From assembly GCA_963675655.1 (NCBI GenBank), contig OY776489.1, positions 1,984,001-2,048,000 of the forward strand: a stretch of 64,000 nt of DNA, read 5' to 3'. The notes beneath the pieces were generated by a model, which was given only the letters and a program-made list of their open reading frames with translations, made no database searches and was not told the origin of the DNA. Shown piece after piece: positions 9,377 to 17,560 of the stretch (position 1 is its first letter; each line of letters opens with the position of its first letter). The translations under genes were made by a program, and so were the position numbers. The DNA is from CAXXOK01 sp963675655. GTDB lineage: Bacteria > Bacillota > Clostridia > Christensenellales > Aristaeellaceae.

Positions 9377-9491
9377 GGCGGTGCGAGCCGTAATTTTTAC
9401 AGGCGGGGTGTTTTAACCCGGCGATGAGGAAAAGCCTTATCTACAAAGCGGTGGAGGCGTGGAAGGCACACGCGCGTGGATGGCTGCTACC

Positions 9492-9520
9492 TTGACGCGG
9501 CAGAATGCGCCCGATATAAT
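9492..9520 (+). promoter_or_regulatory. Promoter of the VanW/SH3 gene
   Basis: TTGACG (9492-9497), 17-bp spacer and perfect TATAAT (9515-9520), 50 bp before the start codon. It rules out an in-frame start at 9459. Confidence 0.75.
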
Positions 9521-9569
9521 AAGACAACTGTTGAATATGGCAGAATGGAACGGTAAGGGGAGCGCGTTG

Positions 9570-10934
9570 ATGAATAAATGGGTCGGTCGGTTGGCGGCAG
9601 GATTGTTATGCCTGTGCCTGATGTTTGGGCTGACGCCTGCTTTTGGCGAAGATACGGAGACGGCAGCGGCGGCTGCGACAACGGAACCCGAAGGGGTGAT
9701 GGAGGATACCGACGCGGTTTCAAGCGCGCAGGAGAATACCATCCGCTATATTGCCACCGCGACCGTTGCGCTGAAGGTGCGGACCGAAGCGAAGCAGGAT
9801 GCCCGTGGCAACGGCAGCATCGACAAGGGTGAAACAGTATACATCGTCTCGCTGGATGGCGATTGGGCGCGCGTGAATGTGGGTCGCAACAGCGGGTATG
9901 TGATGTCGAAATACCTGACTAACATCCGGGAATACAACATGGATCAGCCGGATGAAGAAGGCGAACCGGTGATTACGCCCGAACCGGATACCTCCGGGGA
10001 TACCCCGGAAGGGTTTGAAGAAAATTTTGTTGCCTATACCTACCATTCTGTGGTTGTACGTAAGGGGATGAGTGAGGATAGCGGATCCTCCTTTAAAATC
10101 AACCAGTATAAAGAAGTGACCGTAAGTTCCAACCAGAACGGGTGGAGCTATATACGCTATAAAAATTCCTACGGCTATGTGCCGACCGATTCGCTATTTA
10201 AATGGGACCGTATCGATCCCTACGCGGGGGATATTCCCGGATGTGATGTGCACATCGGCCTTGCCTTTTTAAATCACACGACCGATATCCTCAGCTATGA
10301 GGATGATGGCAGTGAAGTATTAAAAACGGTAAATCCGGGCACGGCCGTATCGGTGGACGCGCTGGATGCGCAGGGGCGTTACCCGCTGCCCTACTGGCGC
10401 ACGACGGGTTATGTGGAAGAAAGCGACGTTGGCTACCTGATGGAAGTGGTTCCGTGGGCGGAAGCGGAAAGCGGCGACTTGATCAGCTGTATGAGCACGT
10501 TCTACGCCGTAGGCGTGCATACGCTGCAATATCAGGGGCGTAACTGGAATATTTATCTGGGTTCCAGCCTGATTTCCGGCATGATCTTGCAGCCCGGTGA
10601 AACCGTAAACATCTACGATATTATGGGCCCGTACCGCAAATCCACAGGCTACCACCGTGCACCCATCATGAGCCCCGGCGCGCTCTCTGGCTTTGGCGGA
10701 GGAACCTGCCAGGTGAATACTACACTGTATAACGCGCTGATTCAGGTACCAATTTATATTGATTGGCGTAAAGTGCATGCGGAAGTTGGCATTTACTATT
10801 GCCCCGTCGGGTTTGACGCGGCGGTCGGCGGCGGCGATATTACGCAGATTTTCACCAATACGCTGCCGTATGCGTTCCGTATTAACTTCTTTATGAGCGA
10901 CGGTTGCCTTACGGTTGGTATATTTAAGGTGTAA
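9570..10934 (+). CDS. Secreted SH3-domain / VanW family protein
   Basis: Protein of 454 residues. AAGGGGAG lies about 9 nt before the ATG; a TTG codon directly before it is an alternative start. A signal peptide covers about residues 1-27 (hydrophobic core, TPAFGE cleavage region). Two bacterial SH3-like domains follow at roughly 55-115 and 150-205, each ending in a GYV motif, suggesting cell-wall binding. The C-terminal ~100 residues form a VanW domain with the characteristic GGGTCQVNTTLYNA motif. VanW domains are common in glycopeptide-resistance clusters, but their activity is unknown. No resistance genes are nearby, so a general wall role is more likely. Confidence 0.85.
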   Translation: MNKWVGRLAAGLLCLCLMFGLTPAFGEDTETAAAAATTEPEGVMEDTDAVSSAQENTIRYIATATVALKVRTEAKQDARGNGSIDKGETVYIVSLDGDWARVNVGRNSGYVMSKYLTNIREYNMDQPDEEGEPVITPEPDTSGDTPEGFEENFVAYTYHSVVVRKGMSEDSGSSFKINQYKEVTVSSNQNGWSYIRYKNSYGYVPTDSLFKWDRIDPYAGDIPGCDVHIGLAFLNHTTDILSYEDDGSEVLKTVNPGTAVSVDALDAQGRYPLPYWRTTGYVEESDVGYLMEVVPWAEAESGDLISCMSTFYAVGVHTLQYQGRNWNIYLGSSLISGMILQPGETVNIYDIMGPYRKSTGYHRAPIMSPGALSGFGGGTCQVNTTLYNALIQVPIYIDWRKVHAEVGIYYCPVGFDAAVGGGDITQIFTNTLPYAFRINFFMSDGCLTVGIFKV

Positions 10935-10960
10935 AATAGAAAAGACGATAGAAATAATTG

Positions 10961-10992
10961 CTCCGCCTTTTACAAGAGGCGGAGTTTTTTTC
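10961..10992 (+). terminator. Intrinsic terminator after the VanW gene
   Basis: CTCCGCCT/AGGCGGAG 8-bp stem (10961-10968, 10977-10984) followed by a T-run at 10985-10991. Confidence 0.9.
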
Positions 10993-11009
10993 TGCATCCG
11001 GTTTGCATA

Positions 11010-11021
11010 CCTGTATACAGG
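11010..11021. promoter_or_regulatory. Perfect 12-bp palindrome CCTGTATACAGG
   Basis: The self-complementary site lies upstream of the DUF5058 cassette and could be an operator. It contains a GTATAC core as in some GntR-family operators. No regulator gene is adjacent, so the assignment is tentative. Confidence 0.3.
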
Positions 11022-11102
11022 AGTAGCGCTTTCCGCCGACGAACTATACAACCATTGCGGCCTTTAGGCGGCGAGGGAGAGAAAAAGTCGGAGGGATGCG
11101 GT

Positions 11103-11849
11103 TTGCAAAGAGCGTTTTCGGTGAACGATCCATTCTTGTTTGCGTTGGTGGCGGTTATCCTGCTGCTGGTGCTCGGACAATCCATCTTTTTTCTGGTGCG
11201 GTCGTGGCGGCGCGCGCTTTCGCTGGGCATGCAGAGCAGTACGCTGCGCAAAGTGGTGCGCACCAGCGCAACCTTTACCATCGTACCTGCAATTTCCATT
11301 CTGGTGGGCGTTGTTGCGCTGTCGCGCAAGCTGGGTATGCCGCTGCCGTGGCTCCGGCTTTCGGTCATTGGCGCTATTACCTACGAAACTCCTGCGGCCG
11401 AAGCGGCGGCCAACGCCGTAGGGGCAACGCTGAGCGATACGCAAACGCTGCTGTCCGCCTCGCAGTTTACCGCCATTGCGTGGGTTATGACACTTGGCAT
11501 TATGGCAGGGGTGGTATTTACGCCCATCCTGTGCAAACGGCTGCTCGGCGGTGTTGATAAGCTGGAAAAACGGGATCGTCGCTGGAGCGATATTTTTATG
11601 AACGCGCTGTTCATGGGGATGATTTCTGCGTTTTTAGGTATGATCTTCGGGCATGTAACCGAAGGGCTGGCCGGGTGGATGCCTGTATTTGTGATGCTGG
11701 TTTCGGCGCTGATTATGCTTTTAGCGGCGGCCTGTATTAAGCTATTGCATTGGGATTGGTTGACTGATTATGCACTGCCGCTTTCCATGGTGGGCGCAAT
11801 GGCAATGGCGATACCGATTACCCGTTGGATTGTGGGGGTGGCAGTATGA
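11103..11849 (+). CDS. DUF5058 family integral membrane protein
   Basis: Protein of 248 residues from a TTG at 11103, with GGAGGG 7 nt upstream. A longer in-frame TTG start at 11055 lacks such a site. Six or more hydrophobic helices are visible. The segment LPWLRLSVIGAITYET is the strongly conserved DUF5058 signature, after VVRTSATFTIVPAISILVG. Function is unknown; the polytopic form suggests a transporter subunit. The last codons overlap the next gene (ATGA), showing translational coupling to a second membrane protein and an M20 peptidase. Import of an acylated or peptide substrate that the peptidase then cleaves is a plausible inference. Confidence 0.85.
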   Translation: MQRAFSVNDPFLFALVAVILLLVLGQSIFFLVRSWRRALSLGMQSSTLRKVVRTSATFTIVPAISILVGVVALSRKLGMPLPWLRLSVIGAITYETPAAEAAANAVGATLSDTQTLLSASQFTAIAWVMTLGIMAGVVFTPILCKRLLGGVDKLEKRDRRWSDIFMNALFMGMISAFLGMIFGHVTEGLAGWMPVFVMLVSALIMLLAAACIKLLHWDWLTDYALPLSMVGAMAMAIPITRWIVGVAV

Positions 11850-12556
11850 GCAACAAAACGAATGTACGGCCGTATGATGAAACTACGCACCTGCTCGGTA
11901 AAATCTGGGTATGGGGTATGGGCCTGATGCTGCTTTTATTCCCCACGGTGATTTGCCTGTATTATAATGCCTGGCCGGATGGCGCGGGGCTGCTGAAAGG
12001 TATTATTTCCATCGCGCCGATGTACTGGGCAGTTGGGTTTATCGAAGTGATTACGTATGTCCCCATGCTTGGTGCGGGCGGAAGCTACCTGGGTTTTGTG
12101 ACCGGCAGCCTGACCATGCTCAAGGTGCCCTGTACGCTGGCTGCGTTTGACCGCGCGGGGGTGAAGAGCGGCACGCCGGAGGGCGAGGCTGTGGCGACGA
12201 TTGCCATTGCCGTATCCAGCATTACGACGCTGTTTATTATCTTTGCGGGCGTACTGCTGATTGTGCCGCTTACCCCGGTGCTGGAAAATCCCACATTAGC
12301 GCCTGCATTTGACCAACTACTGCCGGCACTTTTCGGCGGGTTGGGCGTAGCGTTGATCGGCAAGAACCTGAAAATTGCCATCGCGCCGATTGTGGCGATG
12401 GTGGCGCTGTTTGTGGCAGTACCCTCGCTTGCAGGCAGCGCGGCTATCTTTGTGCCGGTTGCGGCGATGATCGCGATTCTTGCGGCGCGCTTTATGTATA
12501 AAAAAGGCTGGCTGGATGAAGCAAAATCCCCCGCGAAGGAAGGGGCCGACGCATGA
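11846..12556 (+). CDS. Integral membrane protein, partner of DUF5058 protein
   Basis: Protein of 236 residues (MSNKTNVRPYDE start). The ATG overlaps the previous stop, and a longer in-frame start at 11825 lacks a ribosome-binding site. Six to seven hydrophobic segments are separated by short loops. The N-terminal ~25 and C-terminal ~20 residues are polar, probably cytoplasmic. I do not recognise a named family. Together with the upstream protein it could form a two-subunit permease. It overlaps the following peptidase start by 4 bp. Confidence 0.75.
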   Translation: MSNKTNVRPYDETTHLLGKIWVWGMGLMLLLFPTVICLYYNAWPDGAGLLKGIISIAPMYWAVGFIEVITYVPMLGAGGSYLGFVTGSLTMLKVPCTLAAFDRAGVKSGTPEGEAVATIAIAVSSITTLFIIFAGVLLIVPLTPVLENPTLAPAFDQLLPALFGGLGVALIGKNLKIAIAPIVAMVALFVAVPSLAGSAAIFVPVAAMIAILAARFMYKKGWLDEAKSPAKEGADA

Positions 12557-13995
12557 TGCTTTGGTGGATTCTGCTCGTCCTGCTGATTGCTTTTATACTG
12601 GTGCTTCTGGTGCGTACGCTACGCTTTTGCCCAGCGAAAACCACCGCACCCGCTCCGGTTGCCGTAGCGGTGGACGCAGATGAGGCTGCGCGCAACCTTT
12701 CTGCCATGGTGCGCTGCCAAACTGTATCCCACCCCGATCAAACGTTGGATGACGAGGCGGAGTTTGCAAAATTCTGCGCACTTTTGCCTGCGCTGTTTCC
12801 CAAGGTGTTTGCAACCTGCCTGTATGAAACCATCGGCGACCGCGGCTTGATGCTGCGCTGGCAAAGCGGGTCCGACCTTGCCCCGCTGGTGCTGACTGCG
12901 CATTATGACGTGGTGCCGGTGGATGCTTCGGCGTGGGAGAAGCATCCGTTTTCCGGCGATATTCAAAACGGTATCATCTATGGGCGCGGTACGCTGGATA
13001 CCAAATGTACGCTTTCGGCCATTCTAAACGCAGCGGAAATGCTGATAAAGCAGGGCTTTACGCCTAAAAGAGATATTTATTTCTGCTTTGCGGGCAACGA
13101 GGAGGTCATGGGCTCTGGTGCGTCCGGCCTTGTGGATGTGCTTACGGAACGCGGCGTCCACCCGTTGATGGTGCTGGACGAAGGCGGCGCGATTGTGGAG
13201 AAAGTATTCCCCGGTGTCGCGCAGCCTTGTGCGTTGATCGGCATCGCGGAAAAAGGAAGCGTAAATTACCGGGTCACCACGCGCGCGCTGGGCGGGCATA
13301 GCTCCGCACCGCTGCCGCATACTCCTGTGGATATGCTGGCCAAGGCATGCCTTGCGATGCAAAAAAAGCCCTTCCCGTTCCGGGCGACTGTGCCCGCAAA
13401 GCAGCTGATCAACGGATTGGCGCGGCATTCCACCTTTGCGTACCGTTTGCTGTTTGCCAATCTGTGGGCGTTTACACCGCTGCTGGATATGGTTTGCCGC
13501 AAGAGCGGGGGAGAGCTGAATGCGCTGTTTCGTACCACCATCGCCTTTACCATGCTAAACGCGGGGGAAAGCGCGAATGCGCTGCCGGCGGCGGCGCAGA
13601 TGACCCTGAATGCGCGCGTGCTGCCGGGAGAAAGTGTGGAAGGAACGCTTGCAGCGCTGCAGCGCAAGATTGGGGATGGAAATGCGCAGGTAGAACTACT
13701 GCAAGGCTTTGCACCCTCCGGCTGCTCGGATACGGACGGCGAAGGGTATGCGCGCCTGCAAAAAACCATCGGCGAGGTGTTCCCCGGTGTGCTGGTTTCG
13801 CCGTATATGATGATTGCCTGCAGCGACGCCCGGCATTACGAGCGGATTTGCAAGCATGTATACCGGTTTACCGGTATGCCTCTTTCCGGTGCGGAACGCC
13901 GTATGATCCATGGGGTGAACGAGCAGATACCCGTAGCCAAGCAAGCCGATACAGTGCGCTTCTACCTGCGTTTGATGCAAAACGTATGCGGATGA
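12553..13995 (+). CDS. Membrane-anchored M20 family peptidase, PM20D1-like
   Basis: Protein of 480 residues. One N-terminal membrane helix (about 2-24) anchors an M20 dinuclear zinc hydrolase. Metal-binding and catalytic motifs are visible: HYDVVPVD (H117, D119), GRGTLDTKC (D149, the bridging aspartate) and GNEEVMGSG (E183/E184, catalytic base and ligand). The lid/dimerisation domain follows near 235-360 (RALGGHSSAP). The overall pattern is closest to the PM20D1 / carboxypeptidase S branch, which hydrolyses N-acyl amino acids or peptides. The four-base overlap with the upstream membrane gene makes a three-gene unit. The side of the membrane on which the active site lies is not clear. Confidence 0.85.
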   Translation: MMLWWILLVLLIAFILVLLVRTLRFCPAKTTAPAPVAVAVDADEAARNLSAMVRCQTVSHPDQTLDDEAEFAKFCALLPALFPKVFATCLYETIGDRGLMLRWQSGSDLAPLVLTAHYDVVPVDASAWEKHPFSGDIQNGIIYGRGTLDTKCTLSAILNAAEMLIKQGFTPKRDIYFCFAGNEEVMGSGASGLVDVLTERGVHPLMVLDEGGAIVEKVFPGVAQPCALIGIAEKGSVNYRVTTRALGGHSSAPLPHTPVDMLAKACLAMQKKPFPFRATVPAKQLINGLARHSTFAYRLLFANLWAFTPLLDMVCRKSGGELNALFRTTIAFTMLNAGESANALPAAAQMTLNARVLPGESVEGTLAALQRKIGDGNAQVELLQGFAPSGCSDTDGEGYARLQKTIGEVFPGVLVSPYMMIACSDARHYERICKHVYRFTGMPLSGAERRMIHGVNEQIPVAKQADTVRFYLRLMQNVCG

Positions 13996-14093
13996 AGAAG
14001 TAGAAAAATCCCGTAAAAATGCCGGATTCTGGGGCAAATCCTTCGTTTTTGATGTGAAATTGCGGTAAAATGCAGGAAAAATGCAAAAATTGC

Positions 14094-14121
14094 TTGACAA
14101 GCGCCGTTTCCCTGTGATAAC
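14094..14121 (+). promoter_or_regulatory. Promoter of the ilv-leu operon
   Basis: Consensus TTGACA (14094-14099), 16-bp spacer, GATAAC (14116-14121) with a TG extension just upstream. It lies about 40 bp before the leader peptide ATG. Confidence 0.6.
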
Positions 14122-14161
14122 TTAATCTTGATCACTTAATAAAGTCTGTAAGGAGTAACGT

Positions 14162-14287
14162 ATGAGCTACCTTAACCTCGTCCTAGGCATCGTCATTATT
14201 AGCGTTGTCGTCCTAGTACTAGTCGTAGTACGGGAAGACAACGGTATTTTGCGTATGCCAAGGGTAAGGGCCAAGGGTTTAGCATAA
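14162..14287 (+). CDS. ilv operon leader peptide (41 aa, Ile/Val/Leu-rich)
   Basis: ATG at 14162 follows a strong AAGGAG (14150-14155). The 41-codon frame ends in TAA at 14285-14287. Residues 4-23 contain 17 branched-chain residues out of 20: nine Val, five Leu and three Ile. Their codons are CTA, CTC, CTT, GTA, GTC, GTT, ATT and ATC; CTG and GTG, which dominate in neighbouring genes, are not used. A 14-bp intrinsic terminator (14306-14345) begins 18 nt after the stop. This is the layout of translation-coupled attenuation: ribosomes stalled on starved Val/Leu/Ile codons let an antiterminator form. The peptide itself probably has no other job. Confidence 0.9.
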   Translation: MSYLNLVLGIVIISVVVLVLVVVREDNGILRMPRVRAKGLA

Positions 14288-14345
14288 CCATATTGTATGC
14301 ATACACCCCCCTGAACCGTGGAATACGGTTCAGGGGGGATTTTTT
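14170..14345 (+). promoter_or_regulatory. Transcription attenuator of the ilv-leu operon
   Basis: Competing pairings are visible. An early hairpin pairs CCTTAACC (14170-14177) with GGTAAGG (14263-14269). The antiterminator pairs GGTTTAG (14276-14282) with CTGAACC (14311-14317), 7 bp with one G-U. The terminator has CCCCCCTGAACCGT (14306-14319) pairing with 14325-14338, then six T (14340-14345). A ribosome stalled in codons 4-23 would break the early hairpin and favour the antiterminator. One reaching the stop at 14285 would cover GGTTTAG and favour termination. No T-box elements are present. The pairing scheme is my reading and was not folded by program. Confidence 0.8.
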
Positions 14346-14363
14346 ATATCAGGAGGAGCGAGA

Positions 14364-16031
14364 ATGAAATTAACCGGCGCGCAGATCTTGATGGAAATTT
14401 TCAAGGAACAACAGGTGGATACGGTATTTGGGTATCCCGGCGGGGCGGTGTTGAATATCTACGATGAGATATTCAAGTCGTCTGATTGGCTCAAGCACAT
14501 TTTGACCTGCCACGAACAGGGCGCGGCGCATGCCGCGGACGGGTATGCCCGCGCAACCGGCAAGACGGGCGTGGTGCTGGCTACTTCCGGCCCGGGCGCG
14601 ACCAACTTGGTTACGGGCATCGCAACGGCGTACCTGGATTCCACCCCCATGGTAGCCATCACCGGCAACGTGGCCTGCTCGCTCATCGGACGGGACAGTT
14701 TTCAGGAGGTGGACATCACCGGTATTACCATGCCGGTCACCAAGCACAACTACATGGTCAAGGATGTTACCAAACTGGCGGATACCATGCGCTGTGCCTT
14801 CACCATCGCAGCCTCCGGCAGACCCGGCCCTGTGCTGGTGGACATCCCCAAGGATGTGCAAAAGGCGGAGTGTGAGTTTACGCCCGTTACGGCTCCCTGC
14901 GCACCCAAGCCAAAGCCGCTGAACCCCAATGTGGTAAAACAGGCGGCAGAGCTGATTATGCAGGCGGAACGCCCGATCATCTATGCGGGCGGCGGTGTGA
15001 TTGCCGCGGACGCGGGCAAAGAGCTGCTTGCGCTTGCCGAAACCATCGGCGCGCCAATTGGCGCCAGTATGATGGGGCTTTCCGCCGTACCTAACGATCA
15101 TCCCCTGTTTTTGGGCATGACGGGCATGCACGGCCGGTACGCCGCTATTAAGGCGCTGGATCGCGCCGACCTGATTATTGCCGTTGGCACGCGCTTTTCC
15201 GATCGTGCTACGGGCAACAAACAGGAGTTTTCCAAAAACCACAAGGTGCTGCATATTGATATTGACGCCGCCGAGATCAGCAAAAATATTCCGGCGTACA
15301 TGTCATTGCTGGCCGATGTGAAAGAGGCGCTGACCGCGCTGAATGCTGCCGGGCTGAAGCATTCGCCGCCCGAATGGGTGGAGGAAGTGCAGGCGCTCAA
15401 GAGTGCGCCGGACAACCACCTTTCCATGGACCACAGCATCCTCAACCCGGAAATGGTGCTCAAGGCGGTCAACAGCCGTCTGCCGGGGGACAGCCCCGTT
15501 GCGACGGACGTTGGCCAGCACCAGATGTGGGTGGCGCAGTATTACAGCTTCATGAAATCCCGCACCTTTATCACTTCGGGCGGTTTGGGCACCATGGGCT
15601 TCGGCATGGGCGCGGCGATTGGCGCGTGCATCGGCACAGGGCTGAAAAAGACAGTGCTGGTTACCAGCGACGGCAGCTTCCACATGAATCTGAACGAGTT
15701 GGCAACCGCGGTGGAGAACCACCTGCCGTTGATTATTCTGGTGCTCAACAACAGCGTGCTGGGCATGGTACGCCAATGGCAGACAATGTTCTTTGACAAG
15801 CGTTATGCCAGCACTACCTTGAACCGGCCGACCGATTTTGTGCTGCTGGCGCAGGCCTTCGGCGCCAAGGGGCTCCGGCTGGATAAGCTGGATAAGTTGG
15901 ATAGCGTGCTGGACAAAGCGTTTGCGCTGCCGGGCCCGGTGCTGGTGGATGTACGCATCGACCGGGACGAGATGGTTTTGCCCATGATCCCGCCCAACGG
16001 CACCATCAACGACTTGATTTTAAGGGGGTAA
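14364..16031 (+). CDS. ilvB: Acetolactate synthase large subunit
   Basis: Protein of 555 residues that condenses two pyruvates to acetolactate (valine, leucine), or pyruvate with 2-oxobutyrate (isoleucine), using thiamine diphosphate. The N-terminal TPP pyrimidine domain shows GYPGGAVLNIYDE and HEQGAAHAADGYARATGK with the activating glutamate; ATSGPGATN follows. The central FAD-binding-type domain lies at about 190-330. The C-terminal TPP domain has GDGSFHMNLNEL and NNSVLGMVRQWQ. AGGAGGAG lies 6-7 nt before the ATG. It is the first structural gene after the attenuator, followed by ilvN 4 bp after its stop. Confidence 0.97.
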   Translation: MKLTGAQILMEIFKEQQVDTVFGYPGGAVLNIYDEIFKSSDWLKHILTCHEQGAAHAADGYARATGKTGVVLATSGPGATNLVTGIATAYLDSTPMVAITGNVACSLIGRDSFQEVDITGITMPVTKHNYMVKDVTKLADTMRCAFTIAASGRPGPVLVDIPKDVQKAECEFTPVTAPCAPKPKPLNPNVVKQAAELIMQAERPIIYAGGGVIAADAGKELLALAETIGAPIGASMMGLSAVPNDHPLFLGMTGMHGRYAAIKALDRADLIIAVGTRFSDRATGNKQEFSKNHKVLHIDIDAAEISKNIPAYMSLLADVKEALTALNAAGLKHSPPEWVEEVQALKSAPDNHLSMDHSILNPEMVLKAVNSRLPGDSPVATDVGQHQMWVAQYYSFMKSRTFITSGGLGTMGFGMGAAIGACIGTGLKKTVLVTSDGSFHMNLNELATAVENHLPLIILVLNNSVLGMVRQWQTMFFDKRYASTTLNRPTDFVLLAQAFGAKGLRLDKLDKLDSVLDKAFALPGPVLVDVRIDRDEMVLPMIPPNGTINDLILRG

Positions 16032-16035
16032 GCGC

Positions 16036-16548
16036 ATGAAAGGTGATAAACTGATCATCTCGATGCTGGTCAACAACGAATCCGGCGTCCTCACCCGAAT
16101 TTCCGGGTTGTTTGCCCGGCGCGGCTTTAACATAGACAGCCTCTCCGTCGGGGAAACGCAGGATCCGCACGTTTCGCGCATGACCATACAGGCAGCCGGG
16201 GACGAATACGTGCGCGACCAGCTGGTACACCAGCTGGAGAAGCTGCAGGATGTGCTGGTTGTGGAATCGCTGGAGCTGAGCCAGATTGTGGCACGCGAGC
16301 TGCTGCTGGTAAAGGTGCGCGCCGAAGAATCGACCCGTAGTCAGGTGCTGGACGCTGTTACGGTATTCCGCGCCAAGGTAATCGACCTGACCCCGACCAG
16401 CATGACCATGGAACTGACGGGGGAACAAACCAAGCTGGATGCGTTTATTACATTCCTGAATCCGTTGGGGATTATTGAAGTCTGCCGCACGGGCGTCACG
16501 GCGATTGGCCGCGGCGGATACGTGTTGACGAATAATAAGGAGGACTAA
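16036..16548 (+). CDS. ilvN: Acetolactate synthase small (regulatory) subunit
   Basis: Protein of 170 residues. The N-terminal ACT domain (about 5-77: ISMLVNNESGVLTRISGLF, then GFNIDSLSVG) binds valine for feedback inhibition. A second ACT-like domain (about 85-160) follows. It activates and regulates the IlvB catalytic subunit. It is full length for the IlvH/IlvN family, and the gene directly follows ilvB. Confidence 0.95.
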   Translation: MKGDKLIISMLVNNESGVLTRISGLFARRGFNIDSLSVGETQDPHVSRMTIQAAGDEYVRDQLVHQLEKLQDVLVVESLELSQIVARELLLVKVRAEESTRSQVLDAVTVFRAKVIDLTPTSMTMELTGEQTKLDAFITFLNPLGIIEVCRTGVTAIGRGGYVLTNNKED

Positions 16549-16552
16549 CATT

Positions 16553-17560
16553 ATGGCAACCATGTATTATGAAAAGGATTGTGACAAAAACTATCTTCTG
16601 GGTAAAAAAATCGCGGTGATCGGCTACGGCAGCCAGGGCCACGCGCACGCGCTGAATTTGCATGACAGCGGTTTTGACGTTACCATCGGCTTATACGAAG
16701 GCTCCAAATCTGCCCAGAAAGCCAAGGATGCCGGTCTCAAAGTCATGGTTACCAAGGATGCCGTTGCTGCCTGCGACGTCATCATGATCCTCGTCAACGA
16801 CGAAAAACAGGCCGCTCTTTATAAAAATGATATTGCCCCTTACCTTACCGCTGGTAAGACCCTTGCTTTTGCGCATGGCTTTAACATCCACTTTGGCCAG
16901 ATTGTTGTGCCCAAGGATGTCGCCGTTATCATGATCGCGCCCAAAGGCCCAGGCCATACCGTACGCAGCCAGTACACCGAAGGCAAAGGCGTTCCCTGCC
17001 TGATTGCCGTAGAACAGGACCCGAACGGCGACGCGAAAGGCATCGCGCTGGCGTGGGCACAGGGCATCGGCGGTGCGCGTGCGGGCGTATTGGAAACCAC
17101 ATTCCGTGAAGAGACTGAAACCGACCTTTTTGGTGAGCAGGCCGTGCTGTGTGGCGGCGTGACTGCGCTGATGAAGGCCGGTTTTGACACTCTTGTGGAA
17201 GCTGGCTATCAGCCGGAAAATGCGTATTTTGAGTGCGTACACGAGATGAAGCTGATCATCGATCTGGTGATCGCGGGCGGCATGAACTTTATGCGCTACT
17301 CCATCTCCGATACCGCCGAATACGGCGATTACGTTACCGGCTCCCGCCTGATTACCGACGAAACCAAAAAGGAAATGAAGCAGGTATTGACCGAGATTCA
17401 AAACGGCACATTTGCCCGCAACTGGATTTTGGAAAATCAGGCCAACCGCCCCGGCTTCAATGCGATGCGTAAAGCCGCCCAGAACTGCCTGCTGGAAAAG
17501 ACCGGCGCCGACCTGCGTGCCAAGATGAGCTGGAAACGCACGGAGGAGGAGCAAGAATGA
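16553..17560 (+). CDS. ilvC: Ketol-acid reductoisomerase (class I)
   Basis: Protein of 335 residues, the short class I form. The Rossmann motif GYGSQGHAHALNL starts near residue 23. The cofactor loop reads GLYEGSKSAQKA: both serines expected to contact the NADPH phosphate are kept, while the position often held by Arg is Tyr. The C-terminal knotted domain carries the metal ligands (ETDLFGEQAVLCGG and ECVHEMKLIIDL). It converts acetolactate or acetohydroxybutyrate to the dihydroxy acids. Its stop overlaps the ilvD start by 4 bp. Confidence 0.96.
   Translation: MATMYYEKDCDKNYLLGKKIAVIGYGSQGHAHALNLHDSGFDVTIGLYEGSKSAQKAKDAGLKVMVTKDAVAACDVIMILVNDEKQAALYKNDIAPYLTAGKTLAFAHGFNIHFGQIVVPKDVAVIMIAPKGPGHTVRSQYTEGKGVPCLIAVEQDPNGDAKGIALAWAQGIGGARAGVLETTFREETETDLFGEQAVLCGGVTALMKAGFDTLVEAGYQPENAYFECVHEMKLIIDLVIAGGMNFMRYSISDTAEYGDYVTGSRLITDETKKEMKQVLTEIQNGTFARNWILENQANRPGFNAMRKAAQNCLLEKTGADLRAKMSWKRTEEEQE

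Noticed and set aside
11010..11021. LexA/SOS box at CCTGTATACAGG
   Set aside because: It does not fit the Gram-positive LexA consensus and is too short for the proteobacterial one; kept only as an unassigned palindrome.
14100..14360. T-box riboswitch before ilvB
   Set aside because: No T-box core sequence or specifier loop was seen, and the leader-peptide attenuator explains the terminator fully.
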